In this document: positions 1-11,700 of the stretch, in pieces
Position numbering within the stretch: position 1 is the stretch's first letter
How the letters are laid out: each line of letters starts with the position of its first letter
NCBI GenBank assembly: GCA_932294295.1
Contig: OW028574.1
Coordinates: 52,016,797-52,080,796, forward strand
Direction of reading: 5' to 3'
Origin: Alitta virens
Taxonomy: Eukaryota; Annelida; Polychaeta; Phyllodocida; Nereididae
DNA length: 64,000 bases
The notes under the pieces: generated by a model
The model's input: the letters and a program-made list of their open reading frames with translations, nothing else
What the model was told of the DNA's origin: nothing
Database searches by the model: none
Made by a program: the position numbers and the translations under genes

Positions 1-1188
1 ATAAAATTATAGAATACCCAACTTCTTTATGTGGTATCACATTGTTGCTGAATTTCAGATATATTCCTAATCATTGCCATAGCCCATATATGACTATTTT
101 GGACATAGAAATGATAATCTTAGTTGTAGATTAGTTAAAGGAACATGCTATTGTGCTGATAATTCAAGCAAAACTAAATACTCCTTATATTTACATAAAA
201 TGTTTTAAACAGAAAAATTAAATGGCAGGAAAAGGATAAACCATACTTTTGATGCTCATTTGGCTTTACTCTGAACAGAATGGATTGCTATTAATTACAT
301 ATTTTCACACATGTCAGAATATAATGAACAAATGAAAATTCAACAGTTAAAAAAATAGGACATCTTGGTCTCTAATTAGCATTGCATAACAGGCTATGTA
401 GGCCAAGTGGCAATCATTTCGGTTCATCACACACACTACATAAACACTCATTTTCCATTATTACATAAACATCATGTAATGAATATCAAAATGAATGTTT
501 GAAAATTGAAAATATTTTAATTTAGATATGTTACTGACAAAATTTTATTTCATGGAGGGTAAATGGTGTCTTTGTTATGGAGGTTTGAAAAAGTACGATT
601 TTCCCTATTTTTCCCTATTTTTGAAAAATTGCTATTATTTATAGGGCTCCATGAGACCCACAAAAGGCACCTCTGCACTATTTCAGACATATTGTGACCA
701 AGATTTAAGTATGTAGGTGCAGCAGTATATTGTGTCAAAGTTCTGCTCTGGAAACAAAAAAATTTTCTGCATTTTTTAAACATAGCTGACATATATCAGT
801 GTGACTACCAAACGGCACCACTACTGGCACTAGGCTAAAGTAATAGAGTGTTACTGTATGAACTTTCATTGGGGTAAGTTCATTAGTGTTAGAGTTCAGC
901 TCTGGAAACGAAAGTATAACAGTTGTGAGTTGGAATACTGCACTGGTATTTTGGGAACTGTTCTTGACACAAGGAAAAAATGAACTGATCACATGAAATT
1001 AAGTTATAGGTGATGTTTGTTTCTCTGGCTCTGCCTCTTGTAAGTTATGTAACAGCTGAATAATCAAAGAATTATTGGACTGTCGTTGTGTCAATGTATA
1101 TGTACATGAAACAATATGTTTACAAAACACTGACAATACGGGACAAACAATTACATGAGATGCCAACAGTCTTCACAACAAAGCTTAC
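1..1188. other. Left flank, no gene assigned
   Basis: No coding exon is supported here apart from what the divergent gene at 1189-1381 would need downstream. Two diverged copies of a short sequence (around 735-760 and 884-910, both reading GAGCTGAAC-like followed by TTTCCAG on the minus strand) look like a local duplication. They resemble splice acceptors, but joining the upstream one to the exon at 1189 creates a stop at once. Confidence 0.4.
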
Positions 1189-1381
1189 ATTTTTTGATCA
1201 GTTTCTTCGCGGTCCCAGCACCCAACTTCCGAAGGAGGAGATACACCATGTAACTGTTCGTTTCTTGAGAAATCTTTACATTCTTTGCATGGGCTTTCTT
1301 CGTTAGATCTTCTATACTGCACAAGCAGGCGACTCTTGGAATCGAGTCACCGCCATTCATACGTTCAATGTCTGTGTCCAT
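1189..1381 (-). CDS. Possible first coding exon of a divergent, unrecognised gene
   Basis: An open frame starts at an ATG (1381-1379) preceded by ACC and runs 64 codons plus one base to a good donor (AAAAAAT|GTAAGC; donor bases at 1188-1183). The encoded peptide begins MDTDIERMNGGDS and is followed by a charged, helix-like stretch ending LGAGTAKKLIKK. I do not recognise a family. The exon lies about 100-300 bp from a CCAAT-box cluster and points away from DPM3, so a shared bidirectional promoter is plausible. No convincing second exon was found before position 1, so the gene would continue outside the window. It could be a chance ORF. Confidence 0.35.
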
Positions 1382-1439
1382 GGTGTATTCGGTGAATTAA
1401 AGTTTCTTCAATCTCGACGCGGACTTTGCTCGACCACCA

Positions 1440-1640
1440 TTTTTTGGACGAAGCGGCTAGCACGGTGATTGGATAAAATGTTGGTGCGCGCAGCCAATCA
1501 GAACAAAGAAAACAAAGTTTATAAATTAAAATACAACAGATGGCGCTCAAAGTTGTACTTTCTGGCCAATCACAGCAAGCGTTACAAACTTCATGGGCGA
1601 CTCCTAGTGCTAATACACAGAGATCTAAACAAGACAACGT
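1440..1640. promoter_or_regulatory. Probable (bidirectional) promoter with three CCAAT boxes
   Basis: Three NF-Y-type boxes are visible: ATTGG at 1468-1472, CCAATCAG at 1494-1501 and CCAATCAC at 1566-1573. A YY1-like AGATGGCGCTC lies at 1538-1548. The block is richer in CpG than its surroundings. It sits between the minus-strand exon at 1189-1381 and a plausible 5' UTR donor for DPM3 (AGAAAG|GTAATT, donor at 1677). The promoter role is inferred from motif density and position. Confidence 0.5.
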
Positions 1641-1676
1641 GGATGTTGTGGATGGCCCACACATTTTACCAGAAAG
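1571..1676 (+). other. DPM3: Putative 5' UTR exon of DPM3
   Basis: The DPM3 start codon lies directly after a splice acceptor (TTTCCAG|ATG), so a non-coding upstream exon is required. The sequence ending at 1676 has an acceptable donor (AAAG|GTAATT) and lies just downstream of the CCAAT cluster. The transcription start is not visible, so the left edge is nominal. Confidence 0.3.
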
Positions 1677-2980
1677 GTAATTAAACAGTAGGTGTATAGG
1701 TGTAGCTATTTCTGTATTGGCACTGCGAAGGCAGTGAGAACATTTTTACAATATATGTTGGTTTGTCAACTTTTGATAGCAATTTGGATAATAGTCTGAG
1801 GTGACAGATGAGAATTGCAATTTTCATTTGCCAATTGGCTAACATTAACAACAACAGAGCATTGTTTCCAGTTTTTCATATATATATGGGCCTCAAATAA
1901 ATCAGGCCGTGCTAATTGTTAATAGTGAAATTACTAAGTAATACTATCATCAGCTGATGAATTGTGGCACAGTATTGAGCTAGGTGATTTTATATATTGA
2001 CAAGATATTGACAAGTGTTCAAGACTCGTCAAATTTAGTACTGGTCCGCATGGACCAGTAAATCCAACAAGGTGTTGGTCCGTTCACATTGTTACTGGTC
2101 CATAACTAAGCGCAACCCCTAGCACTGAGTACTTCTGGCACACAGGTTTATCATGTTTGTTTATGGGTGGAGCAGTGGTCCATGTCAACCATGCTCATAT
2201 TACTCAAGATTATTAACTTTCAAAATTGGCAGGAATGATATCTTTATATCAGAATCTACAGGAAGGGATGCTTATAATTATTAATCAAAGTACCCATGTT
2301 ACCACAAACTACATATCATTAACTTCTACTTTTCCAGTAAAATGCACCCTCCTGCCCACACTGCAATTACTTTAAAATATTGTATGTGGTACATGTATGA
2401 ATATAAATATAAAATTTAATATTATTCATATTTACTTAAGCAGTAATTAAAATCACAAAATTAAAGTGGAATAGATCTACAAAGCTATTATTGAAAGACT
2501 TAGCAGTCTTTGAGCAGTCAATTGCACTTAAGCCTAAAGCATTGGGGACTTGACACTTCCATTGAACTGTTGAAGATACCACAGAGTCAATTGCAATCTG
2601 TGTGCTGCTCCACTTCTATGAATTATGCCTTTGACCAATATTGCAATCAAACAGTTCACATAACTGACAGATTGGAGGCAAAATAAAGCCCATTTAATGA
2701 GCTAATTGGCTACTCGCTCACACGGACCAATGCTATTCTTCTCCTGCTCGCCCGTGCACCAAGAAAGTCGGACACTGCCATGTTGCAGAAATGAAACTCA
2801 TTTGAGAACTACAGAAGATTTATAATTAATGTTGTTAAATGTTTGAAATGCAGCAGTACTACCAAACAGAAGAATTTTAAAGTTGTAACTGGTTGGACTG
2901 ACTATGTGTAAGACTGGAATGATGCTTCCAGAGAGAGCTTTTTGCTGTGGGTAAATGTTGGCAAACCAAGGGCTTTCTAG

Positions 2981-3110
2981 TCGATTCGTCACTGCGCTAT
3001 TCGTTCCAGCCAAAACTGGTCCATTCGTCACTCGAAAAAAGTCTGTTCGTCACCTGAAACTGGTCCATTCGTCACCCGAATTTGGTCGGTTCGTCACTCG
3101 TATTTTTTTA
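2981..3110. repeat. Minisatellite with about 22-bp unit (core TTCGTCAC)
   Basis: Five degenerate copies of a unit built around GGTCCATTCGTCACCCGAA follow one another at 21-23-bp spacing. Every copy keeps TTCGTCAC. Related GGTCC-containing sequence also occurs near 2041-2100. Confidence 0.7.
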
Positions 3111-3903
3111 AAATATTGTAATTGCAGGCACAGGCCGTCTTCCCGCCGGCTAGCCTTACTCTGTCCGCCGTCGGCCCCCGCCCCCCGGCCCAACTCAAAA
3201 TAAGCCGTACAGGCTTGTATATTAAAATACTGTAACTTCACTTCAAGTTAACATATATCCAAAATTTAAACAGAATCGGAATGAGAGATTATTGGCCACG
3301 AGTAATTATTTAATACCAAGTTAGTTACTTATTCATTGTTAAATAAATATAATAAATATCTTTTTAATTATACTAGGATCATGCAATTCAGCAACAATGA
3401 CAACAAGGGGACAACTGACAATTTTATTAACCATATTAAAATTAAAATACTCAATTTAATCAGCCATTTATTGATGTAGAGCTATATATATATATAGCTC
3501 AGACTAGATACAATATTCACTGAGTAGTGAGTGATTTATATCAATATCCACAATTGTATTAAGATAACAATACAGTAGTTTTAGAGCGAGCATGGACAGT
3601 TGCATCTTCAGAACGACTTTTCAGACTGATTGAAACATTCTATAAGAATGATATAAACCCCTCAACATCTGGGCAATGAACTTGTTTTCACCTCTTTTGA
3701 CCAAAGTTTACCCATGGTTTACCCCTTTCCTGTACAATTGTAATGCTATTTCTGTATCTTCTCCTCCAATGGCTTGTATAGCACAGACAAGTATTTTATG
3801 ACAAGGCCATTAGGAATGGGCTATGAAAAGTTGGTCACTTACTTTACAATCTTTCTGATGTGTCTCTTTCAACCTGAGTATAGAATTAGAATCTCTGCAT
3901 TGT

Positions 3904-4103
3904 GGCCTTTCCTATGGAAGTGATAAAGTTAATCATATTATGTATGCAGATGATGTCGTGCTTTTTTCACCCTTGGCTGGTGGGTTGCAAAGTTTGCTAA
4001 TTGTATGTCACAGGTTTAGTTCAGATGCCAACCTTGTTTATAATGCTAAAAAGAAAGTGTGTATACTGGCTAACAGTTGGCTGTACTGTTTATTATATAT
4101 GTG
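3904..4103 (+). mobile_element. LINE (non-LTR) reverse-transcriptase fragment
   Basis: Frame +1 from 3904 reads GLSYGSDKVNHIMYADDVVL followed by FSPLAGGLQSLL. It contains the YADD catalytic box (3943-3954) and then a VYNAKKKVC segment typical of non-LTR reverse transcriptases. The frame is open to a stop near 4103, but no complete ORF surrounds it. Upstream sequence to about 3600 may belong to the same element. This is an old truncated copy. Confidence 0.75.
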
Positions 4104-4397
4104 AGCGTCAGTAAGCAGTCTACTAAATGATATGACCTATACTACATATATAATATTGCTTCGCAGAGTGTAGCAATAGACATATGTGGCCTATGCGTGA
4201 TTCACCACTGGATTGTTTCACAAAAAGCGTTAAATATCCTAATTTTGTGGGTTTGGCTTCCTTGAATGATAAACAATAAATTAAAGTGTGTGGCAAGTGA
4301 ATGTATTACAATGTGATTCAATTGCATTGTTTACTGTTTAATTTTATTTGTATATGTTGTGAAATCAATTGTTTATATGCTTCTTTTTTTTTTCCAG

Positions 4398-6029
4398 ATG
4401 ACGAAATTGATGCAGTGGCTTCTGGGACTGGCTGTGTTCACATCGCTTTGGGCTGCCATAGTAACCAACAGTGTCCCAATTCCCTTGTCTTCTGCAGTGA
4501 CAGAAGTTGTTTTTGCTGTGAGTAAATCTACTGCCTATGATCAATTATTATATATATGTATATTCACAATATAATTATGGTTAACATTAACAAGAAAGCA
4601 TCATGCAGTGCCTTTTTAAGGTCCCATGTGTGGTGTTTGAATTATTGGTGTGGGTCTGTCTACAAAATCTAAAAGCATGACATAATTATAAGATAGTGTA
4701 TTTTATTTGTGTGATATTTTTCATGCCAGTTCATTCTAATTGAAAGTGTTTTAATTCATCAGCTGATAACATGGTAGCACCAGTCAAACTGGCCAATTAT
4801 TGTGATATAAATGAGTAAATGACTGCACCCTGTTATACTTTTTTAATTGTAAGCATCACAAATACATATAATGTTTGAATTTCTTTTAATTCTTATAAAT
4901 GATTTTAGGTCAGTTTGGGTCTTAAATTTATGATCATAATTCAGATTGAATATTAAAGCCTTTAGGAAGTCAATAGCATTCTGGCACGGGGTAGATTAGG
5001 CTAAATGCATCAATGCCAGCCTTTGAAAATTTTGAAGGAGTTTTATGTACACATCCTGAGTTATTGGTGCTTAAATGAAATTTATTGAGATTGAGGATTA
5101 GTTTGGAAAGGTTTCTGTGACGTTAAAGTGCCACTCTTTGTTTCTAACTGGCTCTTGAACAATGTTGAACATAAATTATTTGTGATGGCATTACCCATTT
5201 TTATCTACGCAATCCCATGGAATGTTTCACTTACCAATTTTGTATCATCTTTTCAGAGTCCAATTTACCTTTTGATTACTTTTGCAGTAAGTATTGAGAT
5301 AAATTGAAATATATTTATACATGTATATATAAAAACATATATTCATATTATCATGTCACAGTATAATTAAAGACTGGGTTTTGCTTTTTCAGTGTTATTC
5401 GTTAGCTGTGGTTGGATATAGAGTAACAACGTTCAATGATTGCACAGAAGCTTCTGAAGAACTTAAAACAGTTAGTATTATTCTCCTTTTCCAGTTTCAC
5501 ATTTGTTTTGTTGGTGTTGGTTAAAAATGGGTGTTGTAGTCCATTGGACGAATTTTTGGGACTGGCACAAGTATGCAACTTCGTGAGTTTAAATAAAAAA
5601 AATGACAAGACCTTAATTTCTTTACCCGCTGCTTCCATCCACCAAGGTGCAAATGGGTACTTGGCTATGTTTACCTATATTGGCCTATATTTGGCTATGG
5701 GGAGTGATGGGAATTGTGCTGATGTGAAGAAGTGCCATAATGGCTGCATGCTGGGTGTACATTCCCCGCTGAGTTGAGAATGACTCAAGCTTGAACGGGC
5801 CTGCCAAGGTTGTAAACTTTACACATACATTTGTAGCACTTGGTGCAAAACACGGGTAATCAGTCTCGTGAGAGCATTAAACTGCATTTCCATAATTTTT
5901 GGAGCCTGGAACATTGTGGAATGCAATGTGTTTGTTTTTTCAAATTATTGCAATTTGTTGGTTTTTCAATTTCAGCAAATAGAAGAGGCTAGGAAAGACC
6001 TGAAGAGTAAAGGATTTCATTTTGACTGA
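4398..6029 (+). CDS. DPM3: DPM3, dolichol-phosphate mannosyltransferase subunit 3
   Basis: Four coding exons join in phase 0: 4398-4517, 5257-5286, 5393-5470 and 5976-6029 (TGA). They encode 93 residues; human DPM3 has 92. The protein starts MTKLMQWLLGL, like vertebrate DPM3 (MTKL.QWL.GLA). It has two hydrophobic segments (about residues 6-24 and 38-60), the conserved VGYRV.TF.DC motif (YRVTTFNDC) and a charged C-terminal helix (EELKTQIEEARKDL). In the known complex DPM3 is an ER membrane subunit that holds catalytic DPM1 through its C-terminal helix and is stabilised by DPM2. The complex makes dolichol-phosphate-mannose for N-glycans, GPI anchors and O-mannosylation. All introns are GT-AG. 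Exon 2 is only 30 nt. The gene converges on the minus-strand C2 gene at 8625. Confidence 0.93.
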
Positions 6030-6530
6030 CACATCAGGAAGTAATTTCATTGTATTTTGTTAGAAATTATAATGAACAATGATGTGATGCATTCCTGAAT
6101 ATGCGAAAGCGTTTTTGTTTAGCAGATTGCCCAATTTGGAAAAAGTGCAGTATAGCGGACCCAGATTTATGACCATATTTACCAAGCCTCTTATCAATTA
6201 TGACGTCACAAACTAATATAGTTATGACGGCGGTTTTCATATTCACAGTAAAGGCAGAGTTTATTTTTGCTTTTCTAGGGGGCTACTGCCCTCAAACCCC
6301 CGCTATTCTACACAAAATGTTATTTGCTGGTATTTTAATCGTGCTAGAACTTCAAACTTGTGAAATATTTGATACAATTTTTATTTTTAATGGACGCCAA
6401 ATATGGGCATAGATTTGGGTCCGCTATACTGCACTAAACCCCCCAATTTTACTTGTTTTGAAGTGAAAGCAGAAGTACTTTGTTGTTTATCATATATTTA
6501 TTATCATGATATTCTGTAACAGTTTCATAC

Positions 6531-6536
6531 AATAAA
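6531..6536 (+). terminator. Candidate polyadenylation signal of DPM3
   Basis: AATAAA lies about 500 bp downstream of the DPM3 stop. Usage cannot be shown from the sequence. Confidence 0.4.
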
Positions 6537-8624
6537 CAATATTTATATATTGTTAACATACATTTCATCTTATTAAAACATAATAGATGTCAATATATTT
6601 TACAACCCTAGTAATAACTGCTACAACTGTCTACTTTTCATTCATCTCTACATTTAATATTAAAACTGCACTGTCAGTCCAATGTCAGTTACTAGTCCAC
6701 TTAAATGGTTTGTACAGGTGCAAAGTCTTCAATGAAACAACAAAGGTTGAACTTCGTTATTCGTCATTAACGCAGGCTTAATGGTAATTATTAACAATAA
6801 CCAGTAGATGAATGTAGAAATGATGCAAGAAATGGTGCGTCAGCGTTTGAGATATCCCACCAACTTCAAACAATATTAAGTATTTACAAATATTTAGCTG
6901 TACACATTTACTGCCTACTAAATTTATACAGTGCACCATCAGTAGAGTACAAAATAAGAAATAAATCAATGAACTTTCTATTTGCTCTGAGACTGATTCT
7001 CTTTGTATGAACTTGACGATCTAATTCCTATGCATACTCACTAGCTACAGTAATATCACAAATCAACGGCAAATGCTAACAGATATTTTTTGTATGTTTA
7101 ATAACAAACGATGCAAGTTGTGCTCTTGAAGAAATGCACTAGGGGTGAATCACATAATCATGACAAATATCACATAGAAAATGGTTAATGAAATAACTAA
7201 TATCAAGATTCAACACAAACGTGATTCATGTACAACCAATGCAATAGTATCCGGAATATTTATGGAATGCAAGACAGTCTCGCTTGTAGATATCGGATCC
7301 TGGGACCTTTGTTATGTACACATTATATACATTGAGCATGGTTATTCATTTGTAACACTAAAACTGTAAGTTACCTCATTGTTATCAAAAATAATGATAA
7401 TTTAAAATCATTGAGCTAGATATAACAACAAATATTTCAATGTATCGATCAAATTAGAATGCTGAAAACTAAGATTCATATGTGTGACTTGATTAAGACT
7501 TAGAACTGTACACTTGTGGAACAACAAAGAAGATTAAATTTCCTACCCATTTAACTAGTTGTCCAATGTAACATTCTACTGCGCCATTTTATTGTTTGAG
7601 TGAACATCAGTAATTTGATTACAATTGACCTATTACAGATAACGAGATAGATAATTGATTGTATGTCGACAAAATGCAAATTATAGCACCAGTTATTGGG
7701 CAGATTGCCATTGGTGGATTAGAAAACTACCTACTCGCTGAACATTCATAAATGCATTCATACACAATAATTGGTTTTCTAATGAAAATATAATACTGGA
7801 TTACTTATTAAACTAATTTACAGAAAATGTTTTCTGGGGAACCTGTCATTGGTAGACATGCCAGTGATAATATTTTTATTCATGTTCAAAAAGTAGTATA
7901 CATTGCTTGCAATTCTGATCATTTATGCCAATGACCAACAACAATATCTAACTGGTGTGATAACTACAACTAAAATGCTGATCTAATCTAGAGTAACTCC
8001 TACTCTTGCAGAAATTAAACTTTGTTACACAAATCATATTGATCAGCTTGGAATGTGTACGAGTTTTTGGTCTTGTAACACTTTTTCTTTGATATTGCGC
8101 TCAGCATTCATTGTGGAAAATTACCTACAAGTCTAATATTATATAATAGCTAATGTAATATATTTAGATGACTTTACATCAGGAGAGAACCCTCAGCACC
8201 AACGGATTAATATCTTTGACCCAAGTCACTCAGTGAACAGTGGATGACTAGCAAAACCTTTCATTTCATCATTTTCTAGTGTAGATCCATTACATAGTTA
8301 CAATGCATGCCCTTTCAATAACCATATAAACATATTCAACTGCAGTTATTCAGACAAGGAGGTAGACCAATATCATTTCAATGCAATGATTGGGACTACC
8401 AAATAAATGTGTACGCACTTCTCATACACCTTCATGAATATAAATAAATGATTGTATTGTTTTAAGTACAGACCTAATCCAGATACATTTAGCCATAAAC
8501 TTACATGTTAGGCATAACCTCACATAATAGACTAAATTTCCAGTTGCTACCATTAACATGCCAGACTTTGAAAAATATATTCTTCCATGTGATGGTTGGG
8601 TTTTGTAAGCACGGAAATGGCTGG
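6537..8624. other. Convergent intergenic / 3' UTR interval
   Basis: No supported coding sequence. The interval lies between the DPM3 3' end (+ strand) and the stop codon of the C2-domain gene at 8625 (minus strand). Minus-strand AATAAA signals (TTTATT on +) occur at 7588-7593 and 7875-7880 and could end the minus-strand transcript. Confidence 0.5.
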
Positions 8625-8765
8625 TCAAGCAGAGGACAAAAGCTTGTAGCATGAAATAACCTCATTGTTAGGGAAGGCTTCGAAATTAACTCTGTCCAAA
8701 CTGATGAGTGATGTACCAGCCTTCCTTCTCAAACCAAATATGCCTGTATTACTCCATATGCAAAG
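8625..8765 (-). CDS. C2 gene, last coding exon
   Basis: Acceptor TTTCAG|CTTTGC, phase 0. It encodes LCIWSNTGIFGLRRKAG... and ends NNEVISCYKLLSSA, then TGA. This is the last third of the C2 domain. The segment that normally carries WDxD in calcium-binding C2 domains reads IWSN. Confidence 0.75.
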   Translation of the reverse strand, partial: LCIWSNTGIFGLRRKAGTSLISLDRVNFEAFPNNEVISCYKLLSSA

Positions 8766-11700
8766 CTGAAATGAAGCCAATGAAATCATAAATTATTTAA
8801 CACAAGTTAGGCCACTGACATATACATGTGTATGCATAGTTACAATGAACAGTAAAAACTGTTACAATTACATTTCAAACTAGTCGCCAGTGTCATTGGC
8901 AGCACGACTGGCTTAGTATTATAGGTGTATCTGAATTTATTGATAATGGGCTAATTTGCTTGACATTTCCTGCTGAACCTGTTTGTGAAAGTATACATTT
9001 TGTTACAAGTAATTGCTGAAGGGAATGACAGAGCATCATTGTAATCTAGTAACATATATATTATGTAATAATTTCTGCTATTTTTATGATTATACCTCAA
9101 GGAGTCCTCCCAAAGAGTGAATTCCGAAAGAGAATATTTGGTTAAACACAGGGTTACTGCAAGCTTTTTGCACTTTGCTCGTTCTGCGTTTTGGTTTCTT
9201 CAGATTCCTTGCTTCCAAGTGTCTAACGGTGCATGACCAATCTGAAATGGAAGCACTAAACTTTATTACCTAAAAATATGAAATTATAGTGTAATGGTCT
9301 GCAAGAAGGTGCAACTGATATTGTATTGACATCTTATACAGAACGATAAAGTTAAATAATTTTGATTAAATATTATCATATATATGCTACAACTGCATTG
9401 TTTGTGGATAATGCAAAACCTAACCGAAAAATTAATTGGAAGAAAGTTTATATAGACGTCTACTTATGTTTATTGGCCCTGTATCAACAGGATCATGAAA
9501 TGGTCATTGTAATTTATTGACCTGTGAGTATCATCAAATTAAACATGCATGAATCTACATTATTTGCACAACTTTTCATGAATAGATGGTCCCTCAGATA
9601 CAGTCAATATATCTGCAGCAAATTTTGTTGGCAATATAAAGAGAAAAGGTCATAACAATGAGACCAGTGAATTTTAAATTCCCTGAATTCTTGCCAAGGA
9701 TTTAAAAATGGTGTGCTTTAATATCTCAAGATCTTGATTTTAGAAATGGTGTTGACATCTTAATTGTGTATCAGAATTTATGGCCTTTCATGTGAAGAAT
9801 TAATGCTGCTTCAAAAAGGTTTATTAGTGCAAGATATATTAGCAATATAGTGGTAGAGTATCTTACCATGTGAATGTTTTCGTTGATTTGGTTTCATGCT
9901 GCAATGCATAACGGACACCAGGAGACTTTCATCGGTTTCGTCGCATTGTAATCCAACCAAAACCTCTCCTGTGAGAATCTGTTCTGAGAAAAAACAAGCT
10001 ACAATCAATATCATGACTGTGTAAAAATTGTCAGCTCTGTTATGCAGTGGCCTGTTCTGAAAAAAGTATTAATATGTAGAATTGGTGGTATTTTCAATTT
10101 GTTTGATATTGCAAGAGCAACCAAATCAGGCCGCCTGCAGTGCTTTTAATGGGGGGTTACAAAAAGGGAACACTTATTATAGAGTTTAAATTAAATTAAC
10201 ACCTACTTTTCAAAAGTTATTGGTCTTCACCCATCACTATGGGTAAAGACCTTTGGATTTGATAGTTGTCGGCACTGTTGCTCCACCAAACTTGGTCAGA
10301 TTGTACTTTGGGGTGACACAAACATTTTGACCAAATATGAGTGATCTTGACCCATTTCTCAAGATCACAGGTCACATTTAACTCAAATTTCAAAAATTTC
10401 AAATTTATATATATAACTCAAAAACTAAAAGAGCTACAGACCTGTTACTCTAAATGTGAAACCAGAAGTTGCTGAACTTAGTTGAGCCTAGATTTAGATT
10501 GTGTTCTGACCAATCTAGTGCAGCCGAACTTATGGTGGCAATTAAAGAAAGGGTTACTGAGATATGCAATGATGGGGCGTTAAAAATTGCTTCTTTACCC
10601 TAAAGAAATGCTTTTTAACTTTGGATTGGTTCATCGAAATTGAACCATACTTGAGTCACATATAGTCTTTGAGCTTATAAACATAAATTATGAGTGTGAA
10701 TGACCTTGGGTCAAAGTTCAAGGTCACAGGTGTCCCTGAAATTTAAGATACTTAATATTTAAGTCTTGACCAAGATGTCAAAAAGTTTGTGTCGCAAAGT
10801 CGTTAAAGATATTTATAACACTGCAATGATTTGACCTTGGGGTAGCTTCAGGTCATATTTCAAGGTCAACTATTAAAAAGTGGTATTTGACATGTTTTGG
10901 GCCAGATTTTTACTCAAAACTTGATGTTGACATGTTGTGGCATCCACATATCATTTGCGACCCCCAAGGATAATTACCCCCTAAATGGGGTAACATACTT
11001 TAAAATCCTTTCTGAATTATCTTACATACCTATTACAAATACTTTGGATGACCTTTGGTTAAAGGTTAAGGTCACAGAATGACCCTGACTGCCATCAAGG
11101 TCACATACATGAGATAACACTATTATCTCTTTCAGTTCATTTATGAAGGTATTCTTGTAACAGTAACAAAGTAAAATGACATGATAACTCAAAGTAACTG
11201 AAGACTATAACTGAGTGAAGACTTATTCTAACATGGATCTACCTCAGTAGAAAAAAGTTTGTTATTGCTCAATACATTTTGGGCTTAACAAAACAAACAA
11301 GGAGTCTTGAGACTCACTTTTTCGATGACTCTGTTTGAGACCAACTTGGTGAGGCAGAACTTGACCTTGACCCAGTTCTGTAGTTACAAGACGTTTACCA
11401 TCGCAACCTTGGCCCAGTTTAAGTTGGCTCACTAGGTGCTCACCAGAAAAACTGCAAAAATAAGAATGTAAAATAAGACATTTAAGTTATTACATTGTTT
11501 ACATATTAATGATTAGGATTTATAATTGTTGACTCTTAGTTAATCGAGAACTGGCTACTGTGCATCACGTTTTTAGAAATGCGTATATATATGATTCAAA
11601 TGTCCCCATGTATAGCAATCGTTAAACCCCTGAAAAACATTTGGGCATACATTTTGAACCCTACTATAATACGCATTAAATAAAAAAAACTATGTCAGGT

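Larger units (their letters stand above)
1677..4397 (+). other. Probable first intron of DPM3
   Basis: About 2.7 kb without coding sequence. It holds an ACTGGTCC/GGACCAGT hairpin at 2041-2060, a 22-bp minisatellite near 2981-3110, a short GC-rich patch at about 3125-3205, and a LINE reverse-transcriptase fragment at about 3904-4103. Confidence 0.35.

Noticed and set aside
550..992. Minus-strand frames with acceptor-like TTTCCAG as second exon of the 1381 gene
   Set aside because: Joining them to the exon ending at 1189 gives an immediate stop in the required phase.
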